Shown: piece after piece, positions 18,527 to 28,019 of the stretch
Layout of the letters: each line of letters begins with the position of its first letter
How positions within the stretch are numbered: position 1 is the stretch's first letter
NCBI GenBank assembly: GCA_023391695.1
Contig: JAEWAK010000060.1
Coordinates: 186,001-250,000, forward strand
Length of the DNA: 64,000 nt
Direction: 5' to 3'
From: Bacillota bacterium
Lineage (GTDB): Bacteria > Bacillota > Clostridia > Lachnospirales > Lachnospiraceae
Notes under the pieces: model-generated
The model's database searches: none
What the model was told of the DNA's origin: nothing
Seen by the model: the letters and a program-made list of their open reading frames with translations, nothing else
Translations under genes and position numbers: made by a program

Positions 18527-20335
18527 ATGAAAGCAATTATGGTTATGTATGATTCGCTTAATAGAAATTATCTTCCCAATTATGGAGGAGAATTGGCTAA
18601 GATGCCGAATTTTAAACGGTTACAGGAACACAGTGTCGTATTTGATAATGCATATGTTGGCAGCTTGCCATGTATGCCGGCAAGGAGAGAACTCCATACC
18701 GGAAGATTGAATTTTCTGCACAGAAGCTGGTGCCCTATTGAGCCCTTTGACGATTCTATGCCTGAAATTTTAAAAAATAATGGAGTTTATACCCATCTGA
18801 TATCAGATCATCAGCATTATTGGGAAGATGGAGGAGCCACCTATCATACCAGATATCAATCCTGGGAATGCATTCGAGGGCAGGAGGGGGATCCCTGGAA
18901 GGGTTCTTTGGAACCGGTGGTATCACAAAGCAGCTTTGGAACCTCGTTTATGGAAAAGCAAAATAAGGTAATAGCTAATATGCATAGGCAGGATTGGTTA
19001 AACAGAAGTTATTTCCAAGAGGAAAAAGATTTTCCGCAGGCACAGACATTTTCAGGCGGATTGGATTTCATTGAAAAAAATAAGGATTATAATAATTGGT
19101 TCCTTCAAATTGAGACCTTTGATCCCCATGAGCCATTCTTTTCACCTAAGGAATATCAATATTTATATTGGGATAAGGGAGAAGAAATTCCTGCATATGA
19201 TTGGCCTCCTTATGGACCGGTAGAAGAGTCCGATGAGGTAGTGGCTAATGTCCGTAAAAAATACTATGCGTTATTATCCATGTGTGATACCTATCTTGGT
19301 AAAGTGCTGGATTTGATGGACCGCTATGATATGTGGAAGGATACCATGTTAATTGTAAATACGGATCATGGTTATATGCTTGGCGAACATTTGTGGTGGG
19401 CTAAGGGTTTGATGCCGCTTTACAATGAAATGGCCAATATTCCTTTGTTTATATGGGATCCAAGATGCAAAAAACAGGGAGAAAGACGGAAAGCGTTAGT
19501 ACAGACAATTGATTTGGCACCTACATTATTGGAATTTTTTGGTATTGATATATCCAAAGACATGCAGGGAAAGGTTTTGAAAAATACAATAGCTGCGGAT
19601 GATAAGGTGCGGGACTATGCATTATATGGATTCTTTGGTTCCATGATTAATATTACAGACGGCGTTTATACTTATATGCGTGCTCCTTATAGAAAAGAAA
19701 ACAAAAAACTGATTGAATATACCTTAATGCCTACTGCAATGCGTGCAAGATTAAGCCCGGCGAAACTAAAAGATATGACACTTCATGAGCCATTTTCATT
19801 TACGAAAGAATGCCCTGTTATGGCAATACCGACAATAGAGGAATGGGGAATGCTTGCACCTTGCTACCGATATGGCGATAAATTGTATGATTTAAGAAAT
19901 GATCCAAAACAGGAAATTCCGGTAGATGACATAGAAAAAGAGTTGGAAATGATTTGGGCAATGAGAGAGTTAATGCTTGAAAATGATGCTCCGGCGGAAC
20001 AGTTTGAAAGGATGGGTATACCATATGACCGTCAGTTAAAAAAAGAGGAATTATTACTGCAAAGAAAAAGGAAGACCATTTACAGCCCTGTGGAAAATTT
20101 AATGAATTTTACTTGGGACAAAGAGGCTGAATGGCAATTTACAGCTCTAATTAATTTGGCTTTGCCTTTTTATAAAGTTGAAGATATTTATTCACTGTTT
20201 GAGAAATATATGAAAGATTATAAAGCTGAGGTAGTAAATAAAGAGAGAATTCTGAATTTTATGAGGAGTATAATACCGGAAACCAGCTCAGAAGCGGCGG
20301 AGTATACATTAAAAATGATTTCTAGGTTGGAGTAG
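18527..20335 (+). CDS. Cytoplasmic sulfatase, CMPAR subfamily, C-terminally extended
   Basis: A 602-residue sulfatase with CMPARRELHTGR (C49), D9-S10 at the N-terminal metal site, HYWEDGGATYH, TFDPHEPF and VNTDHGYMLGEH. There is no signal peptide. The first ~490 residues align by eye with the other CMPAR sulfatases; about 105 more residues follow the usual end (NDAPAEQFERMG), starting near RQLKKEELLLQRKRK. The tail is rich in charged and aromatic residues and was not recognised. This operon has no TauE gene, unlike most other sulfatase units here. AAAGGAGG lies 8 bases before the ATG. Substrate unknown, presumably delivered by the CUT1 importer upstream. Confidence 0.9.
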   Translation: MKAIMVMYDSLNRNYLPNYGGELAKMPNFKRLQEHSVVFDNAYVGSLPCMPARRELHTGRLNFLHRSWCPIEPFDDSMPEILKNNGVYTHLISDHQHYWEDGGATYHTRYQSWECIRGQEGDPWKGSLEPVVSQSSFGTSFMEKQNKVIANMHRQDWLNRSYFQEEKDFPQAQTFSGGLDFIEKNKDYNNWFLQIETFDPHEPFFSPKEYQYLYWDKGEEIPAYDWPPYGPVEESDEVVANVRKKYYALLSMCDTYLGKVLDLMDRYDMWKDTMLIVNTDHGYMLGEHLWWAKGLMPLYNEMANIPLFIWDPRCKKQGERRKALVQTIDLAPTLLEFFGIDISKDMQGKVLKNTIAADDKVRDYALYGFFGSMINITDGVYTYMRAPYRKENKKLIEYTLMPTAMRARLSPAKLKDMTLHEPFSFTKECPVMAIPTIEEWGMLAPCYRYGDKLYDLRNDPKQEIPVDDIEKELEMIWAMRELMLENDAPAEQFERMGIPYDRQLKKEELLLQRKRKTIYSPVENLMNFTWDKEAEWQFTALINLALPFYKVEDIYSLFEKYMKDYKAEVVNKERILNFMRSIIPETSSEAAEYTLKMISRLE

Positions 20336-20594
20336 GTAATTTAAGTTTTCTCATCCAACATGCCGCTTTGGAAGATACCGGGAAATGTATATAAGCAGAT
20401 GGGGTATCGCTGGCAGAGCTTCAGTATAAGGTCCAGCCTTGTGGGAAAATAGGGAATTACCCCATACACTGGACCCCAGGTCTTACCCTGGAAGATTTTT
20501 ATGCTAAGCTTGCAATAAATTATTTAAAGTGTGAGATAAGTAACTGTATATTTGGTCGAGGCGAAGGAAAAACCGGAACCAGGGGATACTTGTT
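20336..20594. other. Gap between convergent genes, no recognised gene
   Basis: The plus strand has a stretch open for about 75 codons (about 20394-20620) without a usable start or ribosome site; it resembles nothing recognised and may be a gene remnant. A weak CCAGG/CCTGG hairpin near 20475 is followed by TTTTT and could terminate the sulfatase operon. Confidence 0.3.
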
Positions 20595-21641
20595 CTATCC
20601 TAAATTCTCAATTTCGTAAAGACTTTCACGTATAATAATCTGTGTCTTTACATAATTGAATTTGTTGATTTCTACCGTAGGATCAATCAAATATTCAAAT
20701 ATTGTTTTAATAATACGATACCCCTGGTCGTTAGGGCTTTGTGTTATGGAAGCTATAATGCTGCGGTCTGAAAAACCTTCTTTTGCCTGCTCCGATAAAT
20801 CATAAACGATAATTTTCAATTTACTGTAATAGCCGATTTCTTTTAAAGCGTGAAAAATTCCGTTTCCGCTAAATGCACTGGGGCAGACCAGCAATGTAGT
20901 ATCCGGAAACTGCCGGAATAATTCTTTGGTAAGTTTATAATCCTCTATATCATTGTCTGAAAACTCATAGATACCCTGAAGGATTCCGCTGTTATTCCTG
21001 AACAGGTTATTCTTCAGGCTGTCAGCCCTCTGCTGATGTCCCAGCATATGAAAAGATGGAGAAAAAACAAGAAGTTTATCCTCCGGCCTTGCTATAATAT
21101 TAATTAATCCTCCTGTGATATTGCCCACGGATGTATAGTTGCAGCCGATATAACTGATGAATTCCGTATCTTCCAGTAGGGCAGTCAGGAAAAATACAGG
21201 GAATTTGTTCCGGTTTAATTCATTCAGTTTTTCTTTGACACCGTCATCGTTGATCGGAACAATGGCAATGGCGGTGGCTCCCTCTTCAATGGCCTCATCA
21301 ATAAGATTAAGTTGTACCTTGGGGTCAAAGTTCATGCCGCGCTTAATAACAACTGAAATACCATAGTCGGAAATTTCTTTTGCGGCAATTTCAACACCTT
21401 TAATGACATCGTCAAAAAACAGGTTATGGGAAATGTGAAGAATTACTGCGATCTTATAATTTTTATTTCTTGTGGACAATGATTTCGCAATGGTATTTGG
21501 TTTATAATCAAGTGCTTTTGCTATTTTTTTTATGCGGTCCGCAACTTCAGGATTTACACGTCCCCTGTTATTGAGAGCGCGGTCTACTGTTCCCGTGGAA
21601 ACTCCTGCTAATTCGGCGATTTTCTTAATCGTAATACTCAT
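20595..21641 (-). CDS. LacI-family transcriptional regulator 1
   Basis: A 348-residue regulator. The N-terminal LacI helix-turn-helix is TIKKIAELAGVSTGTVDRAL (about 4-23) with hinge helix, followed by a periplasmic-binding-protein-like sugar domain (about 60-345). It is divergent from the SsuABC-like importer/sulfatase cluster at 22102-28802, which it probably controls. The minus-strand promoter carries an ATCGAT dyad inside its spacer, suggesting autoregulation. The inducer is presumably a product of that operon. Confidence 0.92.
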   Translation of the reverse strand: MSITIKKIAELAGVSTGTVDRALNNRGRVNPEVADRIKKIAKALDYKPNTIAKSLSTRNKNYKIAVILHISHNLFFDDVIKGVEIAAKEISDYGISVVIKRGMNFDPKVQLNLIDEAIEEGATAIAIVPINDDGVKEKLNELNRNKFPVFFLTALLEDTEFISYIGCNYTSVGNITGGLINIIARPEDKLLVFSPSFHMLGHQQRADSLKNNLFRNNSGILQGIYEFSDNDIEDYKLTKELFRQFPDTTLLVCPSAFSGNGIFHALKEIGYYSKLKIIVYDLSEQAKEGFSDRSIIASITQSPNDQGYRIIKTIFEYLIDPTVEINKFNYVKTQIIIRESLYEIENLG

Positions 21642-21680
21642 TTTATAATTCTACCTTTCAATATTTATCTACACCGGTTA

Positions 21681-21708
21681 AATATAAAGTGTTTATCGAT
21701 CCGGTCAA
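21681..21708 (-). promoter_or_regulatory. LacI regulator promoter with ATCGAT dyad
   Basis: On the minus strand TTGACC (21708-21703), 16-bp spacer, TATATT (21686-21681). The spacer contains TTTATCGAT, half of the motif found complete at 21895-21908 (TGTTATCGATAACA, a perfect 14-bp palindrome with central CG as in LacI-family operators). Confidence 0.5.
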
Positions 21709-21894
21709 TATAGAAAACAGAGACTACCCGGCAGAAGTACTGTCAGAGATTTATGCTGTTAATATGACAGACTGCTGATCTAAGGTACTATGTTTACAAA
21801 TTAATGGTAATTATACAATACATAAAAAATCAGTGTTTTGCAAGGGTCTTGTGGAAATTAATTACGGCTATATTTCGGATATGTAATTTAATGG

Positions 21895-21908
21895 TGTTAT
21901 CGATAACA
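21895..21908. promoter_or_regulatory. Candidate LacI-family operator
   Basis: TGTTATCGATAACA is a perfect palindrome with central CG, between the divergent LacI gene and the importer cluster. It shares TTATCGAT with the spacer of the LacI promoter. Confidence 0.5.
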
Positions 21909-22014
21909 TTTATTATGACATAAAAAGAATAAGTAATATATAGTCAAAATAAACAAAAAAAATAATGTAAATAGTTATATATATACAATTATAATATATT
22001 ATATAAAAATATGA

Positions 22015-22070
22015 TTGACATATTACCTGATTCACATTATTATAAAAATACAAAGCGTGTACGAACACGC
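22015..22070 (+). promoter_or_regulatory. Promoter and operator of SsuABC-like cluster 1
   Basis: TTGACA (22015-22020), 17-bp spacer, TATTAT (22038-22043). Downstream, GCGTGTACGAACACGC (22055-22070) has 6-bp perfect arms around a central CG and would sit just after the start site, a typical repressor position. Confidence 0.75.
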
Positions 22071-22101
22071 ACTTGTGACTATTATATCAAGGAGGAAATG
22101 T

Positions 22102-23223
22102 ATGAAAAAAGCAAAAATGAAACTAATTGTATTGGCGTTAACCTTAACACTTGCTGCTTTGGTAGTTGGGGGATGCAGTAAATCCGGGTCCGATAAGGAT
22201 ACAGGTACGGTAAACGAAAATTCGTCCGGAACATCAGAGGGATCGAACTCCGGAGGCGAAAAACTTATTGTCGGTACCATGCCTCTTACGGTAGGTGTTC
22301 CGGTACAGTATGCCTATGACAAAGGCTATTATGAAGAAGAGGGATTAAATGTTGAAATCGTGATCTTTTCCACGGGTTCTCCCATTAACGAAGCATTTGC
22401 TGCAGGGCAGTTAGATGTCGCTGCCAGCGGCCTTGCATCCGTTTATTCCCTGGCAAACGGGACAGCCTCCTGGATCGGTGAAATCAATACGACAGGCGGT
22501 ATGGGAGTTTATGTAAGACCGGACAGTGAAATAGCAAAGGTAAAGGGGCAGGTTCCGGATGCACCGGATATTTACGGTTCCGCTGAGACGGTAAAAGGAA
22601 TACAGATACTTGGCCCCCTTGGTACAACAGCACAATTTAATGCAATTTGTTATGCGGATAAACTTGGCCTTGCCAGTACGGATATCAATCTTGTACATAT
22701 GGAATATGGGGCGGCCTATTCCGCGTTTGAAACGGGCCAGGGAGATGCGATTGCTTTAAATCCTCCGTTCTCGTTCCAGGCGGAAGAAGCGGGATATGTC
22801 TGTGCAGGTACTTTCGAAGACACGTCGGGGGTATCACTATTGGATGGTATCTTTGTGGATAATAAAGTCTTGGAAGGCAGAAGGAATGACATTACGAAAT
22901 TTATAAAAGCTACTTATAAAGCATGTCAGGAGTTACAGGATGACAATCTGCGTTATGAATATTCTATGAAGTGGTTTAATGCTAATGGGAAAGAGTATGA
23001 TGAGGCAACACTTAAAAGTGAGATGAAAGTCCGTAAATATATGACGGCAGAATCCATGACGGCAAGTGATTATGTATTTGGTGAAGGAATGACGGATATT
23101 GCGGGATTCTTTAAAAACGACGGAAAAATACTGGAAGAAAACCTTCCTAATGTCAAGGAATCCTATGATGTGTCTATATTGAAGGATGCACTGGGTATCG
23201 ACGTTTCTGTTGACAAAGAATAA
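22102..23223 (+). CDS. SsuA/TauA-like ABC binding lipoprotein, cluster 1
   Basis: A 373-residue binding protein. The lipoprotein signal ends VVGGC; start at 22102 is set by AAGGAGG (22089-22095), and a longer TTG-started frame from 22015 would begin at the -35 box. The mature part (IVGTMPLTVGVPVQYAYDKG, INEAFAAGQLDVAASGLASV) fits the NMT1/SsuA/NrtA-type binding proteins for sulfonates, nitrate or thiamine precursors. It opens a seven-gene set: binding protein, two permeases, two ATPases, sulfatase, TauE. The ligand is inferred to be an organic sulfate or a sulfated small molecule. A close paralogue with the same gene order lies at 37782. Confidence 0.9.
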   Translation: MKKAKMKLIVLALTLTLAALVVGGCSKSGSDKDTGTVNENSSGTSEGSNSGGEKLIVGTMPLTVGVPVQYAYDKGYYEEEGLNVEIVIFSTGSPINEAFAAGQLDVAASGLASVYSLANGTASWIGEINTTGGMGVYVRPDSEIAKVKGQVPDAPDIYGSAETVKGIQILGPLGTTAQFNAICYADKLGLASTDINLVHMEYGAAYSAFETGQGDAIALNPPFSFQAEEAGYVCAGTFEDTSGVSLLDGIFVDNKVLEGRRNDITKFIKATYKACQELQDDNLRYEYSMKWFNANGKEYDEATLKSEMKVRKYMTAESMTASDYVFGEGMTDIAGFFKNDGKILEENLPNVKESYDVSILKDALGIDVSVDKE

Positions 23224-23236
23224 TAGTTAATAGTAA

Positions 23237-23271
23237 AAGAAGGGCCATGCGGGAAAAGCAGAGCCCTTCTT
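23237..23271 (+). promoter_or_regulatory. Intercistronic hairpin after binding-protein gene
   Basis: AAGAAGGGC (23237-23245) pairs perfectly with GCCCTTCTT (23263-23271), with no T-run after it. It probably protects the binding-protein mRNA. Confidence 0.7.
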
Positions 23272-23320
23272 ACAGGAAATCTAAAGACTTGAAACGATTA
23301 ATGTAAAAAGGTGGTCAGGT

Positions 23321-24100
23321 ATGAAACAAAAAACATTTAGATATACCGCAATCTCGATTTTGTCGGTCGGTTTTGTTATTTTTCTATGGTGGATGATTAC
23401 AGATTTATTAAAGTTGTTTCCGTCCTCCATGCTTCCAAGCCCTATAAGGGTAATAAAGACATTTATAATGAAATTCTATGATCCGGCTCCGGATGGAGCA
23501 ACCATGCTTCAGCATATGGGATCCAGTTTAAAGGTAGCACTGACCGGTTATATATTAGGGATTCTGATAGGAGTACCCCTTGGTATTTTAATGGCGTGGT
23601 TTAAAACGGTTGATTTATTTGTAAGACCTATTTTTGACTTATTAAGGCCCATACCCGGTATTGCATGGATTCCGCTTATGATTATGCTTTTTGGTATCGG
23701 TATTATGTCAAAGGCAATGGTTATTTTCCTGTCTGCTTTCATTGCCTGTGTGGTAAACTCCTATTCCGGAGTCCGTCAGACGAAAGATGTACATCTGTGG
23801 GTTGGCAAGACATTTGGGGCATCTAATCTGCAGCTGTTGCTAAGGATTGCGATCCCAACCTCTCTTCCCTTTGTTATGACGGGGCTAAGAGTATCTCTCG
23901 GTGCGGCCTGGAGTGCTTTGGTAGCGGCGGAACTGTTGGCTTCCACAAGAGGACTTGGTTTTATGATACAGCAATGCCGCGGGCTTTACCGGCCTGATGT
24001 TATTATTGCGGGGATGATTGCAATCGGTGCGATCGGTGCGGTATTAACCAAACTAATTGGGATGCTTGAAAAAGCAGTTCTGAAAGGAGAAAAGTGGTAA
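23321..24100 (+). CDS. SsuC/TauC-like ABC permease A, cluster 1
   Basis: A 259-residue membrane protein of the NitT/TauT family with about six segments and the coupling loop GASNLQLLLRIAIPTSLPFV. It has typical family motifs such as IRPIPGIAWIPLMIMLFGIG-type segment (here starting LLRPIPGIAWIPL). The stop overlaps the next gene start (TAATG). Unlike classical SsuABC, this operon encodes a second, different permease, so the channel is probably a heterodimer. Confidence 0.92.
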   Translation: MKQKTFRYTAISILSVGFVIFLWWMITDLLKLFPSSMLPSPIRVIKTFIMKFYDPAPDGATMLQHMGSSLKVALTGYILGILIGVPLGILMAWFKTVDLFVRPIFDLLRPIPGIAWIPLMIMLFGIGIMSKAMVIFLSAFIACVVNSYSGVRQTKDVHLWVGKTFGASNLQLLLRIAIPTSLPFVMTGLRVSLGAAWSALVAAELLASTRGLGFMIQQCRGLYRPDVIIAGMIAIGAIGAVLTKLIGMLEKAVLKGEKW

Positions 24101-24885
24101 TGAAGGAAAAGACAAAGAATAATCTTATAGCGTTTGCTGCAGCAGTTATATCCATTACTGCCTTTATCCTTCTGTGGTTTTTGGGAACAAACGGTACAAA
24201 ACTGGGAGAAGTCATGCCTGGACCTGTAAAGGTAATAGGGGACTTTTTGGGAACATTTACACACCCCATAGGTAAATATTCCATCCTGGGGCATATCGGC
24301 TTTAGCTTATCCCGCGTGCTTGTGGGCTACCTTCTGGCAGCGGCGGTCGGTATCACATTGGGAATTTTAATGGGATGGAACAGATATATTGAAGCAATTT
24401 TTAAACCTATTTACGAACTGATTCGTCCCATTCCGCCAATTGCCTGGATTCCTCTTGCTATTTTGTGGTTTGGCCTGATGGAAAATGCAAAATACTTTCT
24501 TATATTCCTGGCTGCATTTAATAATATAACCTTAAACGCGTACCACGGCGCAAAAAGTGTAAATCCGGTACTCATTGGTGCTTCGAAAATGTTGGGGGCT
24601 AATAAATTGCAGACATTTTTTACGGTCGTACTGTGGTCTTCCGTACCGGCAATCTTTGCAGGGCTGCAGGTAGCGGTATCCGTAAGCTGGGCGACCGTAG
24701 TAGCCGCTGAAATGGTAAGGTCCTCGGAAGGCGTGGGCTGGATTATTGTCAATGCACAGGAAATGAATGATATGAGTAATGTTATGGTGGGGATTATGGC
24801 AATCGGAATTGTCGGCTATATCCTGGCCGTAATTATGAGAAAGGTGGAGGAAAGATTATGCAGATGGAACAAGGGCGGAAGGTAA
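24100..24885 (+). CDS. SsuC/TauC-like ABC permease B, cluster 1
   Basis: A 261-residue membrane protein of the same family as permease A, with coupling loop GANKLQTFFTVVLWSSVPAIF and the family segment IRPIPPIAWIPLAILWFGL. Start taken at ATG 24100, overlapping the previous TAA; GTG at 24094 is possible but too close to AAAGGAG. Its own stop lies 28 bp inside the next gene. Two different permeases side by side suggest a heterodimeric channel matching the two different ATPases. Confidence 0.92.
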   Translation: MKEKTKNNLIAFAAAVISITAFILLWFLGTNGTKLGEVMPGPVKVIGDFLGTFTHPIGKYSILGHIGFSLSRVLVGYLLAAAVGITLGILMGWNRYIEAIFKPIYELIRPIPPIAWIPLAILWFGLMENAKYFLIFLAAFNNITLNAYHGAKSVNPVLIGASKMLGANKLQTFFTVVLWSSVPAIFAGLQVAVSVSWATVVAAEMVRSSEGVGWIIVNAQEMNDMSNVMVGIMAIGIVGYILAVIMRKVEERLCRWNKGGR

Positions 24886-25634
24886 AATACATGATTGAAT
24901 GTACCGGTGTAAAGAAAGTGTTTCCGTCTGAGAAAGGAAATGCTGAAATAGTACAAAAACTGGACCTGAAAGTGAAAGAAAATGAATTTGTGGTCTTGTT
25001 TGGACCCGGCCAGTGCGGTAAGACAACCATCATAAATATGATTGCGGGACTGGAGCCTCCAACGGAAGGTAAAGTAGCGGTAAATAATAAATCCGTAACA
25101 AAACCGGGGCCGGACAGGGGAGTTGTATACCAGACAATTTCTTTGTTTCCCTGGTACACGGTTATGAAGAATGTGGAATATGGGCCCAAAATGAGAGGGA
25201 TCCCGAAAAAAAACCGGCGAATGCTTGCCCAGTATTATATTGATCTGGTTGGATTAAAGGGATTTGAAAAATCTTATCCCGTACAGATTTCCGGTGGTAT
25301 GAAACAAAGAGTGGGTATCGCCAGGGCGTATTGCAACGAACCCGCAGTTATGTTAATGGATGAGCCTTTTGGCGCGTTGGATGCACAGACGAGATATCTC
25401 ATGCAGGAAGAGCTGGAACGGATATGGCAGAAAGAAAAACGCACCGTTGTATTTGTAACAAATAACATTGAAGAAGCAATTTATCTGGCGGATCGGATTG
25501 TCGTATTAAAAAACTGTCCGACCAGTATCAGGAAAGAATACGAAATAGATCTTCCAAGGCCAAGAAACCTGGTAAGTCCGGAATTTCTGAAACTTAGAGA
25601 AGAAATATCGGAAGTTATAGATGAAACGAAGTAG
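24858..25634 (+). CDS. ABC importer ATPase 1 with degenerate Walker A and H-loop
   Basis: A 258-residue SsuB/TauB-type ATPase. Walker A is GPGQCGKTT (49-57), with Q52 where the consensus has glycine. Q-loop Q92; signature ISGGMKQR (144-151) is close to consensus; Walker B MLMDEP (D168, E169) is intact. The H-loop reads VTNNIEEA, so the conserved histidine is N202. The paralogue at 40575 has the same changes. The start at 24858 has GTGGAGG upstream and overlaps the permease by 28 bp; the paralogue conserves this N-terminal extension (MxxEQxRxVK). It would pair with ATPase 2 encoded next door to power the importer. Confidence 0.92.
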   Translation: MQMEQGRKVKYMIECTGVKKVFPSEKGNAEIVQKLDLKVKENEFVVLFGPGQCGKTTIINMIAGLEPPTEGKVAVNNKSVTKPGPDRGVVYQTISLFPWYTVMKNVEYGPKMRGIPKKNRRMLAQYYIDLVGLKGFEKSYPVQISGGMKQRVGIARAYCNEPAVMLMDEPFGALDAQTRYLMQEELERIWQKEKRTVVFVTNNIEEAIYLADRIVVLKNCPTSIRKEYEIDLPRPRNLVSPEFLKLREEISEVIDETK

Positions 25635-25646
25635 TGAGGAGTTGCT

Positions 25647-26390
25647 ATGGAAAAAGAAATAAAAGTCAAGGTAAGAAATCTTACAAAAAAATTTGGGGAT
25701 CTGTTAGTTTTGGATGATATGACCTTTGATATTGAAAAAGGAGATCTGCTTTGTGTTGTGGGGCCTACCGGATGCGGAAAAACCACATTTTTAAACAGTC
25801 TGACGAAACTGTATGATATTACTTCCGGAGAAATTCTGGTAAATAACGAACCTGTAAATTTAAAGAAACATAACATAGCTTATATTTTCCAGGAGACTTC
25901 CACCATGCCCTGGCTGACCGTGGAGCAGAATGTTTCCTTTGGACTGGATATAAAAAATATACCGGAAAAGGAAAAAAGGGAAAGCGTGGAGGAAGTGCTT
26001 GATATTGTGGGCCTGGCGGATTTCAGAAAATATTATCCCAGCCAGCTCTCGGCCAGCATGCTCCAGCGGGTTGTGATTGCAAGAGCATTTGCAACCAAAC
26101 CGGAGCTGCTTTTAATGGATGAACCCTATGCACAACTGGATATTGAGCTCCGGTTCAAGTTAGAAGATGAACTGGTCAAACTATGGAAAAGAACAGGAAC
26201 AACAGTACTTTTCATAACTCATAATATTGAGGAGGCCGTATATCTTGGAGAACATACCATGATATTAACCAACAAACCTACAAAAGTTAAAACTACCCTG
26301 GATAATAACATACCAAGGCCAAGAAATATTGCGGCGCCGGAGTTTGTAGCGCTTAGAAATCAGATAACGGACTTGATAAAGTGGTGGTAA
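25647..26390 (+). CDS. ABC importer ATPase 2 with degenerate signature motif
   Basis: A 247-residue SsuB/TauB-type ATPase. Walker A GPTGCGKT (39-46), Walker B LLMDEP (D158, E159) and H-loop histidine H192 (ITHNIEEA) are intact. The signature is LSASMLQR (134-141) in place of LSGGxxQR. The paralogue at 41363 has the same LSASM. In a head-to-tail dimer with ATPase 1 its poor signature faces the poor Walker A/H-loop of ATPase 1, giving one degenerate and one consensus ATP site. It starts 12 bp after ATPase 1. Confidence 0.92.
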   Translation: MEKEIKVKVRNLTKKFGDLLVLDDMTFDIEKGDLLCVVGPTGCGKTTFLNSLTKLYDITSGEILVNNEPVNLKKHNIAYIFQETSTMPWLTVEQNVSFGLDIKNIPEKEKRESVEEVLDIVGLADFRKYYPSQLSASMLQRVVIARAFATKPELLLMDEPYAQLDIELRFKLEDELVKLWKRTGTTVLFITHNIEEAVYLGEHTMILTNKPTKVKTTLDNNIPRPRNIAAPEFVALRNQITDLIKWW

Positions 26391-26411
26391 ACAAGGGAAA
26401 GGAAAAGAAGT

Positions 26412-27899
26412 ATGAAAGTTATTATGTTGATGTTTGATTCCCTGAATCGGCATTTCTTACAGCCTTATGGCTGTGATTGGACCAAGACGCCTAATTTTGC
26501 GAGGCTGGCGGAAAAAGCAGTTACATTTGATAACTGTTATGCAGGAAGTTTACCCTGCATGCCTGCCAGAAGAGAATTACATACCGGCAGGCTGAATTTT
26601 CTGCATCGATCCTGGGGACCTATTGAACCGTATGATGATTCGATGCCGGAAATTCTCCGGAAAAATGGCGTATATACGCATATGATCAGTGACCACCAGC
26701 ATTATTGGGAAGACGGAGGAGCAACCTATCACCACAGATATGATACCTGGGAAATAGTCAGGGGACAGGAAGGTGACAGATGGAAAGCTTCCGTAAAAGC
26801 TCCTGAAATACCGGAACACTTAGGCAGAGCCTGGAAGCAGGATGTTGTAAACCGGTCTTATATGAGGAACGAAGAAGAGCAGCCGCAGACAGAAGTTTTT
26901 AAACTGGGATTTGAGTTCCTTGATAAGAACAGGGCAGAAGACAACTGGTTTCTCCATTGGGAATGCTTTGATCCCCATGAACCTTTTTATGCGGTGGATA
27001 AGTATAAAGAGATGTATCCACATCATTACGACGGGCCTTTGTTTGACTGGCCGGATTATAAACAGGTTGAAGAGACACCGGAACAGGTCGGTCATTGCAG
27101 AAAGCAGTATGCCGCGCTTCTTAGCATGTGTGATTACAATCTTGGCAGGCTTCTGGATTATATGGATAAGTACCGGATGTGGGAGGATACCATGCTGATA
27201 GTTAATACGGACCATGGCTTCCTGCTTGGGGAACATGATTTATGGGCGAAATGCGTACACCCGTTTTATAATGAAAATGTCCATATTCCGTTATTTATCT
27301 GGGACCCCCGCAGTAAAAAAGCAGGAGAAAGAAGGGATGCCCTGGTTCAGACCATTGATCTTGCACCAACTATTTTAGGAGCATTTGATATCCACAAAAC
27401 CAAAGACATGGAAGGCTTGAATTTAAAGGAGGTTTTGGAAGAAGACAGAACCGCACATGAGTATGTATTGTTTGGATTACATGGGGCACAGGTAAATATT
27501 ACGGATGGCAGGTATGTTTACATGAGGGACTATAACAGTGATAATATGCCTCTTTACAATTATACGCTTATGCCGACCCACATGAGGACATTTTTCTCAC
27601 TGGATGAAATTATTACAATGGAAAAATCACAGGGATTTTCCTTTACAAAAGGATTTCCTCTTATGAAAATAAAATCCCGGGAGGATGCAAGCGGTGATAC
27701 TGCGTTAAAATGGAAGTTCGGGACAAGACTTTACGATTTATATAGGGATCCGGCTCAGACAGAACCCATAGAAGATAATAAGACGGAGCAGCGTATGATT
27801 GAAAACATGCTCCGGCTCATGGTGGAAAACGATGCGCCGATTGAGCAGTATGACCGGTTTAACCTGACGGAGGATTATAATAAATACATCAGAAAATAA
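26412..27899 (+). CDS. Cytoplasmic sulfatase, CMPAR subfamily, cluster 1
   Basis: A 495-residue sulfatase with CMPARRELHTGR (C49), D9-S10, HYWEDGGATYH, CFDPHEPF and VNTDHGFLLGEHD. There is no signal peptide. It starts 21 bp after ATPase 2, so it is part of the importer operon and should act on the imported compound in the cytoplasm. A TauE-type exporter follows. It is most like the copies at 30369 and 18527 in the N-terminal 60 residues. The substrate is unknown. Confidence 0.92.
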   Translation: MKVIMLMFDSLNRHFLQPYGCDWTKTPNFARLAEKAVTFDNCYAGSLPCMPARRELHTGRLNFLHRSWGPIEPYDDSMPEILRKNGVYTHMISDHQHYWEDGGATYHHRYDTWEIVRGQEGDRWKASVKAPEIPEHLGRAWKQDVVNRSYMRNEEEQPQTEVFKLGFEFLDKNRAEDNWFLHWECFDPHEPFYAVDKYKEMYPHHYDGPLFDWPDYKQVEETPEQVGHCRKQYAALLSMCDYNLGRLLDYMDKYRMWEDTMLIVNTDHGFLLGEHDLWAKCVHPFYNENVHIPLFIWDPRSKKAGERRDALVQTIDLAPTILGAFDIHKTKDMEGLNLKEVLEEDRTAHEYVLFGLHGAQVNITDGRYVYMRDYNSDNMPLYNYTLMPTHMRTFFSLDEIITMEKSQGFSFTKGFPLMKIKSREDASGDTALKWKFGTRLYDLYRDPAQTEPIEDNKTEQRMIENMLRLMVENDAPIEQYDRFNLTEDYNKYIRK

Positions 27900-28019
27900 G
27901 GCCGGCTTTTATATATATAGATCAGCCTAAAGTGAAAGGAGAGGCTTATGCGGCCAAGGGTGCGGCATAAGCGTATCTTTTCGTGCGTTGCGTTGCCAGG
28001 AAGCGGAAAGGATAAACAG

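Noticed and set aside
20394..20620. About 75-codon open frame downstream of the sulfatase at 18527
   Set aside because: No start codon with ribosome site and it runs into the opposite-strand LacI gene; listed only as a possible remnant.
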